From Hexactinellida sp. DTS-2022 (lineage: Eukaryota > Porifera > Hexactinellida): a stretch of DNA of 64,000 nt. Numbering within the stretch: position 1 is the stretch's first letter; every line of letters begins with the position of its first letter. The stretch is from NCBI GenBank assembly GCA_028753945.1, contig JAPNXP010000001.1, positions 7,740,501 to 7,804,500 on the forward strand, in the 5' to 3' direction. The notes below the pieces were generated by a model that did no database searches, was not told the origin of the DNA, and saw only the letters and a list, made by a program, of their open reading frames with translations. Both the position numbers and the translations under genes were made by a program. Positions 43,601 to 54,639 of the stretch are shown piece by piece.

Positions 43601-46230
43601 CATAGCCTACTCTATATATGGCCTGACAGTAGATGTACCAGGGATGCACAAGAAGATGAGAAATTTTAATTTTTTAATGTTTTCTATATTGAACTACTAA
43701 GACTAACTAAGTTCTTTATACGTCTCTAGGTCGTAAACATAACTCAGCCCTGCTAGCCCGTGATTAGTATTAGCTGTAATGACAACGGTGATTGGTTTTT
43801 CATAATTTAATAGTAATAATAAACACAAACAGTACAATTTCTAATATTAATATACAGTAATAATACACAATTATTTGCTTTCTTTCCTCTCTCCTCTTTC
43901 TCTCTCTGGCTCTAGCAGTGACACACGACACACTTAACTACATAATAGAAATAAGAATAACAGAGTAATACAAATCATGGTAAATACAAATAAGTAGACA
44001 CATAATTAAGAGAATTTCTTAAATTTACGCTTTCTATACTTTTTGAAAGAACCAGCGAGTTATAATTCTTAACTTTGTTTGCAAGAAAGCAATTCGCTGC
44101 AGTAAAGACGAGCTTCGATAAGATGTTCCAACTAAACACACCACAGCTAATACAAGTAGACTTCCAAATACTTGGATCACGATTATCACTATCTTCCAAA
44201 TATGTACATCAACGTGAGTTCAACTAGTATTTTTCGAGAAGGTCCACTTACAAGCTTCGCCATCAGCTCTTTATTGTTTTCGATGGTACTAAATGTCTTC
44301 CATATAACAAATATGGAATTTAAAACTGGCTCAGATGGATATTTATGTCTGCTACGGTCCGTTAGCTGCAGAAGTTTATACTGAGAGTCCAGGTCTAAAT
44401 CAAGCGGAAATTCTTTATCAACTGTTAGCATATGTAGACAGACATGACACGGTTTTTTTTGTTTCAGGTACTGATGGACAGTATAGCCTGCAATAAAGGC
44501 TAATGATTGAAGCAACTGTGAACCACAATCTATTGTTGATAGATCATTAATCGCATCAAGAAATGGCTCCAAATTGAATTCACCATCAGTAGTGGAATAC
44601 GCTATACGAAGAAGAAAATGACTTAACAAATGACTGAATAGATTGAAAGGAAGTGTCTTGTTGGTCAGTAAATATGTTTGATTATGCTAGAAAGTTTAAG
44701 TCGACGCTCGGTTCAAGGATTTGAAGATAGGAGATGTGATAATTAGAACCCGACATCATACGGTATAGACCGAAATGGTGTTCCAAGGGATCCGTCTGTA
44801 GAAGGGGGGACAACACATACTATGTAAAGCCACAAGGTTGAGTCAAATGATTGGTAATTTGTGGTAAGGTAATACAAGCATGTCTAAAACTGGTGTATGT
44901 TTGTTTACTCAGTTTGCCAATTTTTTCTGGTAAAGTTTGCCAAGCATCTAACCAAAACTTACTGAGTCAAAAATAGAAATCGCTCGTCATTAAAAGTCAA
45001 AAGTCTAGAGAAATTATCGTTCAATCGTATTCCTTTAAATGGTGTATTAGCGTTGAATAATTTCCAAACAGTAAGAAGGGTATCGACAAACTCCGAAGTA
45101 TTATTTCTATATTCTGGATAGTTAGCGCAGATATTGTTAATTCGTTAACGACTTTCAAAACCAGTTTGACATTTTGAAGCTCTATGCTAGACGGAAAACA
45201 TGACTCCATAGTCAAATGAGGAGCTAACTTGGATAAACTTGTTCTTTCTGAATTATATAATTGACATACATCTTCAAAGGATGCACAACCGAACTTAAGG
45301 GCAAGTTACTGCAAAACAGATTAAATTTCTCGGATGTCACTAATTGCAGCAATGGAAACGGATATACTCTGTCCATTAAAATAGGCTGAGGTGGATAAAT
45401 AAGCATTGATTTCAAGGTACAAATCTACTGAGATATTTTTTTCAACCATTTTAGCGAGAACAAACGTTATGTTGCTTTCATTACGGAACCACACCAACCA
45501 ACTATTAGATAAAGAAATCAAGGTTTTAACTTATCTTTCAAGTCCTGTGGAGAGTTACCACAAACTTCTCTTTCTCTTGACTCTCGGATCTCAAGCTGAG
45601 TTGTAGTGTTTGGTTCATCAATTCTTCCTCTTTTGCATCGTATGAGAAGCGATTCCGTTTGTTAGGTTTGGATGAATAATACGCTGGGCAGCGAGTTAGT
45701 AAACTTGGTACAGCGGCTTCCTTCAGCTTTGGCTTCGCCCGTGGTACTTCAGTAAAAGTACAATCTCCTCTTGGGACTTGGAAAGTGTAGTCTATGTCTT
45801 CTTTCTGAAAATGGTTGATACATACATAGACCATCTTCAGGTCACCGATATCCTCGCGACGAAGAGAGTATGTCCAGGCATGATTCAGGGTTGGTGGATT
45901 TGAGGCATCTTGAACACAGGAACATGGTCATCTGGGTTGTAGTTGCTCTTGCATCCGGGGACAGAACACGAGTTAGGCATGAATAGAAGCTAATATGAAT
46001 AAATACCAGAGCGAAATTAAAAGGATGAGATTTTACGTCAATAGAAGTGTTTGGAATAAAATCTGATCAATAATTGTATATATTTCAAGAATATTTCTAA
46101 TTAATGTGGTTGATTATGATTATTATTTTTGAAATTAAATATTGTGGTTGGATAAATATTACCATCTTCTCCTTCATCCTTGGTCCACATTTTCTAGGTT
46201 ACTGTCAGGCCATATATAGAGTAGGCTATG
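43601..46230 (-). mobile_element. P-superfamily transposon, internally deleted copy
   Basis: The 31-bp inverted ends (starting CATAGCCTACTCTATATATG; 43601-43631 and 46200-46230) are identical, with the 7-base duplication AGCAGAG (43594-43600, 46231-46237). The first 20 bases differ from those of the 32073-36213 copy at one position. At 2630 bp it has lost about 1.5 kb relative to that copy. Confidence 0.92.
43990..45982 (-). pseudogene. P-element transposase remnants (THAP to C-terminus)
   Basis: On the minus strand, Met at about 45982 starts a THAP finger (MPNSCSVPGCK, C-x4-C) followed by a premature stop; CINHFQKED is the distal Cys/His part and AAVPSLLTRCPAYYSS the AVP box. At 45521-45321 is the region before the catalytic core (ISDIREI), at 45215-45021 IELQNVKLVLKVVNEL, and at 44629-44189 AFIAGYTVHQYL, KPCHVC and LTDRSRHKYPS. 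The catalytic core is largely deleted. Confidence 0.82.
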
Positions 46231-46660
46231 AGCAGAGAAAGCTCCAAGCGTGGGCAATCTAAACAGATCGATTGTATGGGTAAATAGTCGCGAAAAAAGG
46301 TCCATACTTTCGATGTCGGGGATAACATTGTCTTTAAATATACCCGAAGTTGACAAGAGATCACCTTTCGACCCACCAAATATTCTTGGTGTTATCCTTA
46401 ATCGTTCTGAAGAGGGATATTATCGCATCGGTACAAAGTCAGGAAGAATAAATCGACTTTACATTGGAACGGAATTCGATCTGACACACGGTGACTTTCT
46501 TTCGTTAGATGATGTACCTGACATAGAAGTCTCATTTAGGTCTGCGGTATTTCGGGAATCGTTGAGTAATCGCAGGCAATTTTGCAACTGCACTAGTGGC
46601 TGCCGTACCAATCGGTGCTAATGCAAAAGTGCTAATATTAAGTGCAACTCTAATTGTTAA
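46231..46660 (+). pseudogene. Ginger-like protein, C-terminal domain
   Basis: It resumes the protein split by the P element: LNIPEVDKRSPFDPPNILGV and YYRIGTKSGRINRLYIG, then LSLDDVP, the characteristic block near the end of KRBA2/Ginger proteins, followed by CNCTSGCRTNRC, a stop, and CKSANIKCNSNC in the same frame. The CXC-type cysteine pattern spans the stop at 46619, so it is a pseudogene by at least one point mutation. Confidence 0.75.
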
Positions 46661-46689
46661 AAGGCTAAAAGCATGTAGTAATTATAGAC

Positions 46690-47757
46690 TTACTAGTAAA
46701 GTTCCCGACTTGCTGTTTAATTAATTAATTAGAATTATATGTATTCAAATCTACAAATCAATTAATTAAATGTGCTCAATATACAAATCGAATATCTACT
46801 GTTTTATGCTGAAAAATCCACATAACTAACTGCGAATAATAATTAGATCAAGACTATCAAACAAATATTATTATATGATGGTTATAAACAAAACACTGCC
46901 ATTAGAAAAGGGTAATTATGCATAGTATTGCATACATCCTGTTTGAAGGTAGCCATGACAATATAAATGTACATTTCGCTGACTAGAGTATTAGCTGGGT
47001 TCTTACAAGTAGTGAATCTTAGCTATATCACAATAAACATATTACGTATTTTGAGAATAATATTCTAATGTATTGGTCTATTGGAGGGATTTATATATAA
47101 AAAGGTGGGAAAATGGATAAGCGTTATTCTGCAGATTATTAATAAAACTAAATTGTTGTGGAGATCGAAGGGCTCTTATATTCTTAAAACTACTGAAGTT
47201 TTTAAAATAATTTTACAAAACTATCTAAACATACACATTTAATTAAAAGCAAAATAATAATACTAATTATTTATTAGCAAACGCACTTTGACTGAAAATT
47301 TCAGTCAAAACGCGTTTTGACTGAAAACGCACTTTGACTGGAACATAGATTAAAATTTATAACAAATAATTAAACTCTCTAAATTTATGTTAAAGTTACT
47401 TTGAAATTGGTGTTAAATTATTAATAATATGAATAAGTATTTATACCAATTTGATAAATAGCATTAATCTCAGAGATTGTACAAGATAGAAACAAATTTC
47501 CAATTTATCTATTGACCCTTGTGCCACAAACACCTCTACAAATGGGTGTTGACACCTTGAGGTGATGATGACATCGTAAAAAAATGTGTTTTGACAATTT
47601 TGTGAAATATATAATTCGAATGGGTTGGTTGGTGTTGGGTGATCACCCAACACGTGCATAAAAAATACTGAGTCATCACCTATTATATTCTACTGAAACT
47701 TGAAAAGCTCTAAAATGAAGTGACCAAAAATGACACTTTCAGACAGATCACATAGCG
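46690..47757. other. AT-rich non-coding stretch
   Basis: No gene recognised. ATCGAAGGGCTCTTAT at 47165 resembles the GC-rich end motif. AACGCACTTTGACTGAAAA repeats lie at 47280-47340. Confidence 0.35.
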
Positions 47758-47881
47758 AAAAAATCCAAAATTTCAGCTGTGCCGACAGCATTTTCCTTGG
47801 AGGCACTATCAATAAACAACCAACAAAATATAGTGCCACCAAAGGAACATGCGTCGGCACAGGCTGCAATTTTGGATTTTC
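47758..47881. repeat. hairpin repeat, copy 2
   Basis: Same arms as copy 1 (AAAAAATCCAAAATTTCAGC ... and GTCGGCACAGGCTGCAATTT) around a loop with CAATAAACAACCAACAA. Flanks GCCTTGGCCACACC follow. Confidence 0.85.
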
Positions 47882-48142
47882 TTTTATATTATTATTATTT
47901 TTTCTCCGTAGCAGATGCCTTGGCCACACCTATATACATAGAGGGCTGAAACTTGGCATGTAGGTTCGGAGTCGACGTCTAATGTGCACCTGGGTCCTGG
48001 GGTTACGATTTTTTATTAACAAATTTTGGACACATCGTTAACACCTTTCAAAATTTGTCTGGTCCATAACTCAAAATATGTTTTACTAAACCCCCAAATT
48101 TTATTTCACATTTGGATTCGCCATAAAATTCTGCGTCTGTTG

Positions 48143-48851
48143 CATAGGCGTCGTTGCAGGGGGGGCGGGGGGGGCAGCATAGGTCTCGCCCCCCCCAGAT
48201 TTCGCATACCTGCCAACCTATTTGAGTCATGTCCCTGTACAGGGCTCCAATTTTCCCCTGTACATTGGCCAAAATCCATGTACACACCCTCAAAAATCTC
48301 TCGCTCGCTGCGCTCGCTCGTCCAAGGAATTACTATTCACTTACATTGCTAAATTAGTACTGGGAAAGGAGAAAGCATTGAATTATATATTGTACAGGGA
48401 ATCCCTGAACGCTTGAATATATATATATATATAAACCAGTTGTGCCTTTATGTGGCCAATGCAGAATGCACGGCAGAATATACTCTTATCACTGTAGACA
48501 TTTTAGGCATTATTTGAAACATAATTAGTAAATTAAAAATCGCCAAAAAAATGTTTAAATCCCTGTACTGTACAGGGAATCCCTGTAGGTTTGGCAAGTA
48601 TGATTTCGTCCCCTCAGCTGGCGTTTCTCTTGAAAATTAGTTGAAACAGTGGAGGATAACAGCATTTAATTTGCCAAAAATTTCAAAGTTACATAAAGCT
48701 TCTCAGTAAATTTGCATCTCTCTTACGTTATTTATTTACTATTTATGCGTGATTTTTGCGTATTAATTGCAAAATAAAATAAATGTCATATAAATGTTCT
48801 CTGGCTGCCCCCCCCAGATTTTCAGAAAAATTGGAAAGTTCGACGCCTATG
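48143..48851. mobile_element. hAT-type MITE with CATAGGCGTCG ends, hosting another MITE
   Basis: The ends CATAGGCGTCG and CGACGCCTATG are inverted, and runs of G (left) and C (GCCCCCCCCAG, right) match the 289-bp element at 20697. The flanks GTCTGTTG and, after one extra base, CTCTGTTG are near-duplicates. It carries the 398-bp MITE at 48205-48602. Confidence 0.8.
48205..48602. mobile_element. MITE with CATACCTGCCAACC ends
   Basis: Left CATACCTGCCAACC and right GGTTTGGCAAGTATG ends, GTACAGGGA repeats near both, and a CTCGCTCGCTGCGCTCGCTC block at 48300. ATTTCG is repeated directly on both sides. Confidence 0.78.
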
Positions 48852-49338
48852 ACTCTGTTGGGAGAAGAAATTTTCTTAAAATGGGTTTAATTTTTGCCAT
48901 AAATGGGGGTTGAAATTTCTTTGTTTACTCACACTTCAATTTCTGTAAAAGTATTAAATCTAATTCCATTGTTTTCACTTGTAATAATTATATTGATCTA
49001 ACTTGTTAAATCCTACTCTATTGATTCAACTTGCGATAATTAAATTGATTCAACTTATAAATTCCAGCTGGCTTCTATTTAATTGTAGCATTACTATACA
49101 ATGGATTAAATTAAATTAATTTATATAAGGAATTTGTTGACTTTACTCAACTCACCGTGGATAACATTGATAAAATAAATAACTAATAATATAATTTATT
49201 ATCAATACATAATGAATGACTGGCATTAAACTCAAGATGGTTTAAGATAGAAACTAACTTCAAATTTATCTACCGTTCCTTGTGACTCCGACTAATTAAC
49301 AAATGGTTCTTCACACCTTGGGCGTTGATGACTTTGCG

Positions 49339-49467
49339 AAAAAAATCCAAAATTGCAGCCTGTGCCGACAGCATGTTCCTTTGGAGGCACTATCAATAAA
49401 CAACCAACAAAATATAGTGCCACCAAAGGAACATGCGTCGGCACAGGCTGCAATTTGGATTTTTTAT
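49339..49467. repeat. hairpin repeat, copy 3
   Basis: Arms as in copies 1 and 2 (AAAAAATCCAAAATTGCAGC and its complement with GTCGGCACAGGCTGCAATT), followed by the shared GCCCTGGCCACACC flank. Confidence 0.85.
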
Positions 49468-49559
49468 TTTTGTTATTTTTTCTCCGTAGCAGGTGCCCTG
49501 GCCACACCTTTATACATTGAGGGCTGAAACTTGGCATGTAGTTGCGGAGTGACCGTCTA

Positions 49560-50120
49560 ATTTGCACCTGGGGTTACGATTTTATATCAAATGATTTCAA
49601 CACCTATTTAAGCTAATTATGGCTCATAACATGAAATAATTAATATTGAGCTTGATAAAATTTACATGTACGGATAGAGAAATAAATTCTACACCTTTTG
49701 GCAAATCACAAATATTCAATTTAGCCTAGGTTTGTGCCATTATTGGGGTGCCAATTCCCTGTGTTTCCTCACACTTCAGATTCAGTAAAACTGTTAAATC
49801 AATTTCCATAGTTTCAACTTGTAATACTTATATTGGTTTAACTTATAAATTCCAGCTGGCTTCTATTTAATTGTAGTATTACTATACAATTGATTAAATA
49901 ATTTAAAATAATATATGGAATCTGTTGACTCTACTCAACTCACCGTGGATAACATTGTTAAAATAAATAACTAATAATATAATTTATTATAAATACATAA
50001 TGAATGAATGGCATGTAACTCAAGATGGTTTATGATAGAAACAAACTTCAAATTTATCTACCGTTCCTTGTGACAACGACCAATTAACAAATGGTTCTTC
50101 ACACCTTGGGCGTTGATCAT
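49560..50120. other. repeat flank between hairpin copies 3 and 4
   Basis: Nearly the same sequence as 48860-49330 and 40100-40900 (ACTCACCGTGGATAACATTG, CTAATAATATAATTTATTAT, CAAGATGGTTTA). These long flanks show the hairpin units are parts of a larger dispersed repeat, about 0.8 kb per unit. Confidence 0.5.
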
Positions 50121-50132
50121 GATCACTTGGCG

Positions 50133-50265
50133 AAAAAAAAAATCCAAAATTGCAGCCTCCGCCGACAGCATGTTCCTTTGGAGGCACTATCAATAAACCA
50201 CCAACAAAATATAGTGCCACCAAGGAACATGCGTCGGCACAGGCTGCAATTTTGGATTTTTTATT
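50133..50265. repeat. hairpin repeat, copy 4
   Basis: Arms AAAAAAATCCAAAATTGCAG and GTCGGCACAGGCTGCAATTT around a CAATAAACCACCAACAA loop. It is truncated on the right by unrelated sequence. Confidence 0.85.
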
Positions 50266-50309
50266 TTTGGCTTTTTCGTTAATACTAGCTATACTATTTA
50301 GCTCATTAA

Positions 50310-50500
50310 CCATGGAAGAGACAATAAAATTCCAAGAAATTAGTCGCTAGGGAATCCTCAAAAAACTAGGAATTGTTATCGAACCCAATAATCTAACAGA
50401 AGCCATCAATAATGACCCAGAAAGAGTTGTTTTGAGGCTGATAGCGATATTGACGAACTTTGATTATATAGTACAACATTCAGTTGATAAATATACATAA
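50310..50500 (+). pseudogene. unidentified short coding-like fragment
   Basis: From MEETIKFQEISR (stop) GILKKLGIVIEPN to AILTNFDYIVQHSVDKYT the frame reads like part of a helical protein with one stop. I do not recognise it. It directly follows hairpin copy 4. Confidence 0.25.
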
Positions 50501-52329
50501 ATTATAGAACCAAAATCTTCTGGATATTTTGTTGATATTAGGTAGGTGTTAGAAAACTATCAATGAATGGACAATGATTCAATGTCCAATATTATCCATG
50601 GTTATCCACAAAAAATGGTCTGGATATGGATATGGATGTAATTTTTCTAGGGCTTTTCACGAGTCATTTGATTGACTCGATGACTCGCGAGTCACCACGA
50701 GTCATTGAGTTAGACTCGGTGACTCGAGTCATCGAATTTTGTTACGAGTCAAATGACTCGTCTAATACCGAGATTTACATGGAGACATACTACATAGCGA
50801 GTTAAAAGGTTATTGCATGTATATAGGATGAGATATGCTTTAAATCCCTTAAAAGAATAGTTTAAAGAAGGGACCTCCCATGGTGACAAATGACGTAAGA
50901 ATCTTCAAAAGGTTATTACATTAAAAGTATAGTCCCGATTGAGTTGAAATTTTCAGTGCAGCTACTACTTATTGCATACTGTTCAAAAATACTCTAATCT
51001 CAATTTATGAAATGTTCAGAGAGTGGCCTTAATTTTTCAAAATGATTGCCGGAGGCCCTTTGAATTTGTCACTATAAAAAAGTTTGCCCAAACTTTCCAG
51101 AGCGGCATGGGAGCTTAAATCGCGAGTTATATCCTAAAGTATCAGAATCAGGCATAAAACTTAACTAGCCAGAGGTTGGTCACGGAACCTTAATTTTTGA
51201 CCCCACTATTTAGCATAATTACAGATAGTTGTAACTCCCTCACTATACATTATTGTATTTACATATTTGAGATAAATAAAATTTTAGTATGTTGAATTTT
51301 AGTTAGGAATTTGAAGATACAGCCTCCCTGAAATTGTCTCTGCCCACCCCTCAGATTTGTTTCTCGAACCGCCTCTGAAGTAGATAACAAAGTACAAAGT
51401 GCTAAATTTGGCTAGTCACTCATGCTAATTCTTATATACGTATTGAAGTGGGCTAGTTCATAACTGCCAACCGTATAGGGATTCCCTTTACAGTCAGGGA
51501 TTTAACCATTTTGGCTGTTCTGTAAAACATACAGGGATTTATTCCATTGTATTGGAATTTTTTATTTACTAATTATGAGTTAAATAATGCCTAAAATATC
51601 TACAGTGATTATAGTATATTCTGCCATGCATTCTGCATTGACCACACAAAGGCACAACTTGGTTTATATATCTATTCTAGGGTTTAGGGAATCCCTGTAC
51701 AGTATATATTTCATTGCTTTACCTTTCCAAAGTAATAATTTTGATATGTCTTTCGTATTTCCCTGAATAATAATTCTCGGGACGAGCGATCGCAGCGAGC
51801 GAGAAATGTTTGGGAGGTGTACACGGATTTTGGCCAATGTACAGGGGAAAATTTGAGCCCTATTAGGGATAAGCCCCTATCAAGATCAGATTTGCAAACA
51901 GTCAATCAACTCGGAACATACAAACAAACATATATACCAATACAGCCTTGTCTTTTAATAGTATACGTAGATAAAGACCAATAAATAACAACGTAGGTTA
52001 CTTTTAAAATTACAAGTTTTAAAATATTTGATAAATGCATGGCTCACAATAATAAGTGTCCTAGGCCTGCAAAAGTGGTAACGGTAATTAAACCCTGTCC
52101 GAAATTTTGAATTGTCTGTGTTCGTATTAAGTAAGTTTACTGTACTTAATTTAGTAAAATTTCTAATATAAATGAATCAATCAGTAAATAAAATAGTATT
52201 GTTCAAAACTCAAATTAACCAAATTTGTGAAAAGAAATGACCAAATAATGATGAGCTGATTTGTGTGTGTGAGTGCTCTTAAGAATCTGTCTAAACAAGA
52301 GAACATGACGTAGTGGTGTAGGATCTAGG
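50500..52329. other. non-coding stretch with repeat fragments
   Basis: GACTCG/CGAGTC words recur at 50655-50762 (ACGAGTCATTTGATTGACTC), a foldback repeat. A hAT-type right end (AACCGCCTCTG) lies at 51369-51379. A decayed CATACCTGCCAACC-family copy lies at about 51465-51880 (AACTGCCAACCGTATAGGGA, GCGATCGCAGCGAGCGAG). The final 400 bases are AT-rich and probably hold the Maelstrom 3' UTR. Confidence 0.4.
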
Positions 52330-54639
52330 CTACTGGGGTTGCACTGGTACCTGGACTTGTGGGTAGGTTTGTTCTGGGTGGGAGGAGACCAAAGGCGGGT
52401 AGTACGCGCTCTGCTGCATTGGGTTAGAAGCAAGCACCTGACTAGTGTCTGTCTGCGTGAAGGGAAGTAATGGCTGTGTCTGAGCAAAGTGTCCGTTCTG
52501 AGGGTATTGAGGATAGTGCTGATACTGGGGTGCTGGCGTATGGGAGGGGACCATTTGAGCAGAGAGGCCCGGCATACCCTGCTGCGCTGGCGGGACATGA
52601 GGGGGGTAGATTTGAGAGGGATACACAGGCGGTACCTGGGTTGGGGGAAGTACAGCTGACTGTTGCTGTTGCTGCTGTTGTTGTGGTTGTGGTTGTTCTT
52701 GCTGTTGTTGTGGTTGATGTGGTGGTTGTTGTTGTTGTGGGACGTAAGAGGACTGTGGATTGGTGTGTGGGTAGGCGGGAGCGGAGTAGAAGTACTGCTG
52801 TGCGGGGGCCTGTTGGTACTGAGGGTACTGGTAGAGACTGGGGGGAGCCTGCGTGTAGCTGGGATCCGACTGCAGGAGAGAGGGGTGCGAAAAGGCGCTG
52901 GCGTGAGTCGCGTTGGGGATAGGGACAGCGGATGCGAGCTGGGCAGGGTACCCCTGGGGAACCAGGGGGTTGTACTGAGAAGGCGACACGGGAGAGGGGA
53001 GGGGCTGCGTCTGTGGGGTGTACAGGCCGAGGTGGGGAGAGGGGTCCGGGTAGTGGGCGGGGGCGGGGCTGGGGACAGGGGGGACAGGGGACGGCTGTGG
53101 GATGGAAACGTGGGGAGCTATGGGGTATGGGGTGTAGAAGCTGTCAGGTGTGAGGGAGGGGCCCGGAGGCGGGGCCTGTCCGGGCATAGGGGGCGTGGTG
53201 TACCACTGATTGTTTGCAGGCGCAGAGTTTATCTGCAGCGAGTCTAGCGCAGTCGCTGTACTGAGCAAGCTCACTGAGTCAATGTCCTGGACCGTGTCCC
53301 CTGCGGTACCGAAGGTGGAGCCACGGCCCACCTCTGGCTCTGATGGATCCACACGGTGCATCTTGCCTCTGCCCCGGCCCCGCCCCCTCTTGGCCAGGGG
53401 ACTGGAGGATCCGAGGGTGGGGGCATTGACCTGCTGCGAGTACTCGGGGTACACGCTGCTAGCGGACTCCGTAGCGAAGGAAGCCATACTTTCGCTGTCC
53501 TCAGTTTCATACCTGGCGCTTGTCCTGGAAATAGGGGTCTGGCGGGCGGAGGGGAAGTACCGGATGTCGCGAGAGGGGAACACAAAGTCCTCTTCCTGGG
53601 GCCCTGGGGACAGCACTGTTTGCTGGTGAGCCTCCCTGACGATGGGGAGGTGCTTCGGTCCCATGGCGATGTTGTACTTCGGACACAGATGGTCGGAGAA
53701 TATGTAGGCCAGCCTGTTGACCATCCCCAGCGAGCAGTGTCGGATCTCCCGCGTCTCGTGCCAGGCGCAGTTGGCCCCGGGCTCGTAGTCGAAGGCGGAG
53801 GAGGAGAGCATATCTTTGGACTCGTGCGTGGAGGGCGCGATGTCGGAGATGTGGCTGGACAGGTCGATCAGCAGGTACTCCAGCACGTACACTTTGAATA
53901 GTTCGTGACTCGTCCTGGTGCGCTCCGCGAGCCAGCGACAGCAGCTCTCTACCATCTCCGCATCGTCCTTACGCGTGAAAATGGGCGGGAACTCGCTCTC
54001 GCGCTGGGAATTGATAAACAGCTGAAGCTCGTCCAAAATAAGTCCGTAGTTGTCCTCAGCCAGTTCAAACTTCTCTATGGGGATCTTGTGAGTCTGCTCG
54101 CTGCGGTTCTGCGCTTCCCAGCGGTACCCAGTGGGGATCTTACCCGGGGCGATGAATTTGTGCCAGCTGCGATTGATCCCGTTCTGAATGCTATACTCAA
54201 CGGCTGAGATCTCGCAAGGGAAATAGTTGCCCTTTTCCTCATGGCAGATGTACTGGAAGTCTATGAAATAGAAGAGGCACTCGGCCGCTGCTTTCCCCAC
54301 AGGCCATCTGGCCCGCGTGAACTGTCGCTCCGACTTGCGTCTCTCTTCAATCTGTCCCTTCTCGTCCACTCGGTCTGCTAGCGGCTCTCCCAGACAGTCC
54401 AGACGCGTGTCCGTCACCACCTTAGCCATGCTCAGCCCGCTCTTGGAAGCCACCTTTGCCCTCTGGTTGAAGTAGGACCTGTCCTGAGGAGGGAGTCCGG
54501 ACCAGAGGGGGTTCGCGATATTAACCATCTCCGCCATCGAGGGCACCCGCTGTCCCTCATCTCTGTACCGGTCCCGTATCTCTTGCATAAACACGGCAAA
54601 CCCATTCGGCTTAGCCTTCTTTGTTACCACTTTACTCAT
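52330..54639 (-). CDS. MAEL: Maelstrom homologue with long Pro/Gln-rich tail
   Basis: One uninterrupted frame, no introns. I place the start at the second Met (54639, MSKVVTKKAKPNGFAVFM), because that is where the HMG box begins; an earlier in-frame Met is at 54660. Residues about 5-70: HMG box (NGFAVFMQE, LWSGLPPQDRSYFNQRAK), a DNA/RNA-binding module. Residues about 118-325: Maelstrom domain, an RNase H-like fold that has lost exonuclease residues and carries a zinc site; the Cys-x2-His-x7-Cys group CAWHETREIRHC (C291, H294, C302) and a Glu near 143 fit that ECHC site. Maelstrom acts in germline piRNA silencing of transposons, in nuclei and nuage. The remaining 440 or so residues are Ser-, Pro-, Gln- and Tyr-rich with an RGRGRGRG run at about 417-424 (possible arginine-methylation/Tudor-binding site) and a polyQ tract. 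Typical family members are about 430-460 residues, so this one is much longer. Confidence 0.93.
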   Translation of the reverse strand: MSKVVTKKAKPNGFAVFMQEIRDRYRDEGQRVPSMAEMVNIANPLWSGLPPQDRSYFNQRAKVASKSGLSMAKVVTDTRLDCLGEPLADRVDEKGQIEERRKSERQFTRARWPVGKAAAECLFYFIDFQYICHEEKGNYFPCEISAVEYSIQNGINRSWHKFIAPGKIPTGYRWEAQNRSEQTHKIPIEKFELAEDNYGLILDELQLFINSQRESEFPPIFTRKDDAEMVESCCRWLAERTRTSHELFKVYVLEYLLIDLSSHISDIAPSTHESKDMLSSSAFDYEPGANCAWHETREIRHCSLGMVNRLAYIFSDHLCPKYNIAMGPKHLPIVREAHQQTVLSPGPQEEDFVFPSRDIRYFPSARQTPISRTSARYETEDSESMASFATESASSVYPEYSQQVNAPTLGSSSPLAKRGRGRGRGKMHRVDPSEPEVGRGSTFGTAGDTVQDIDSVSLLSTATALDSLQINSAPANNQWYTTPPMPGQAPPPGPSLTPDSFYTPYPIAPHVSIPQPSPVPPVPSPAPAHYPDPSPHLGLYTPQTQPLPSPVSPSQYNPLVPQGYPAQLASAVPIPNATHASAFSHPSLLQSDPSYTQAPPSLYQYPQYQQAPAQQYFYSAPAYPHTNPQSSYVPQQQQPPHQPQQQQEQPQPQQQQQQQQSAVLPPTQVPPVYPSQIYPPHVPPAQQGMPGLSAQMVPSHTPAPQYQHYPQYPQNGHFAQTQPLLPFTQTDTSQVLASNPMQQSAYYPPLVSSHPEQTYPQVQVPVQPQ

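Noticed and set aside
52470..53901. Long plus-strand frames opposite Maelstrom (up to 194 codons, Val/Leu- or Gly/Arg-rich)
   Set aside because: They are antisense readings of the Pro/Gln-rich tail and the conserved domain; composition is explained by the real gene on the minus strand.
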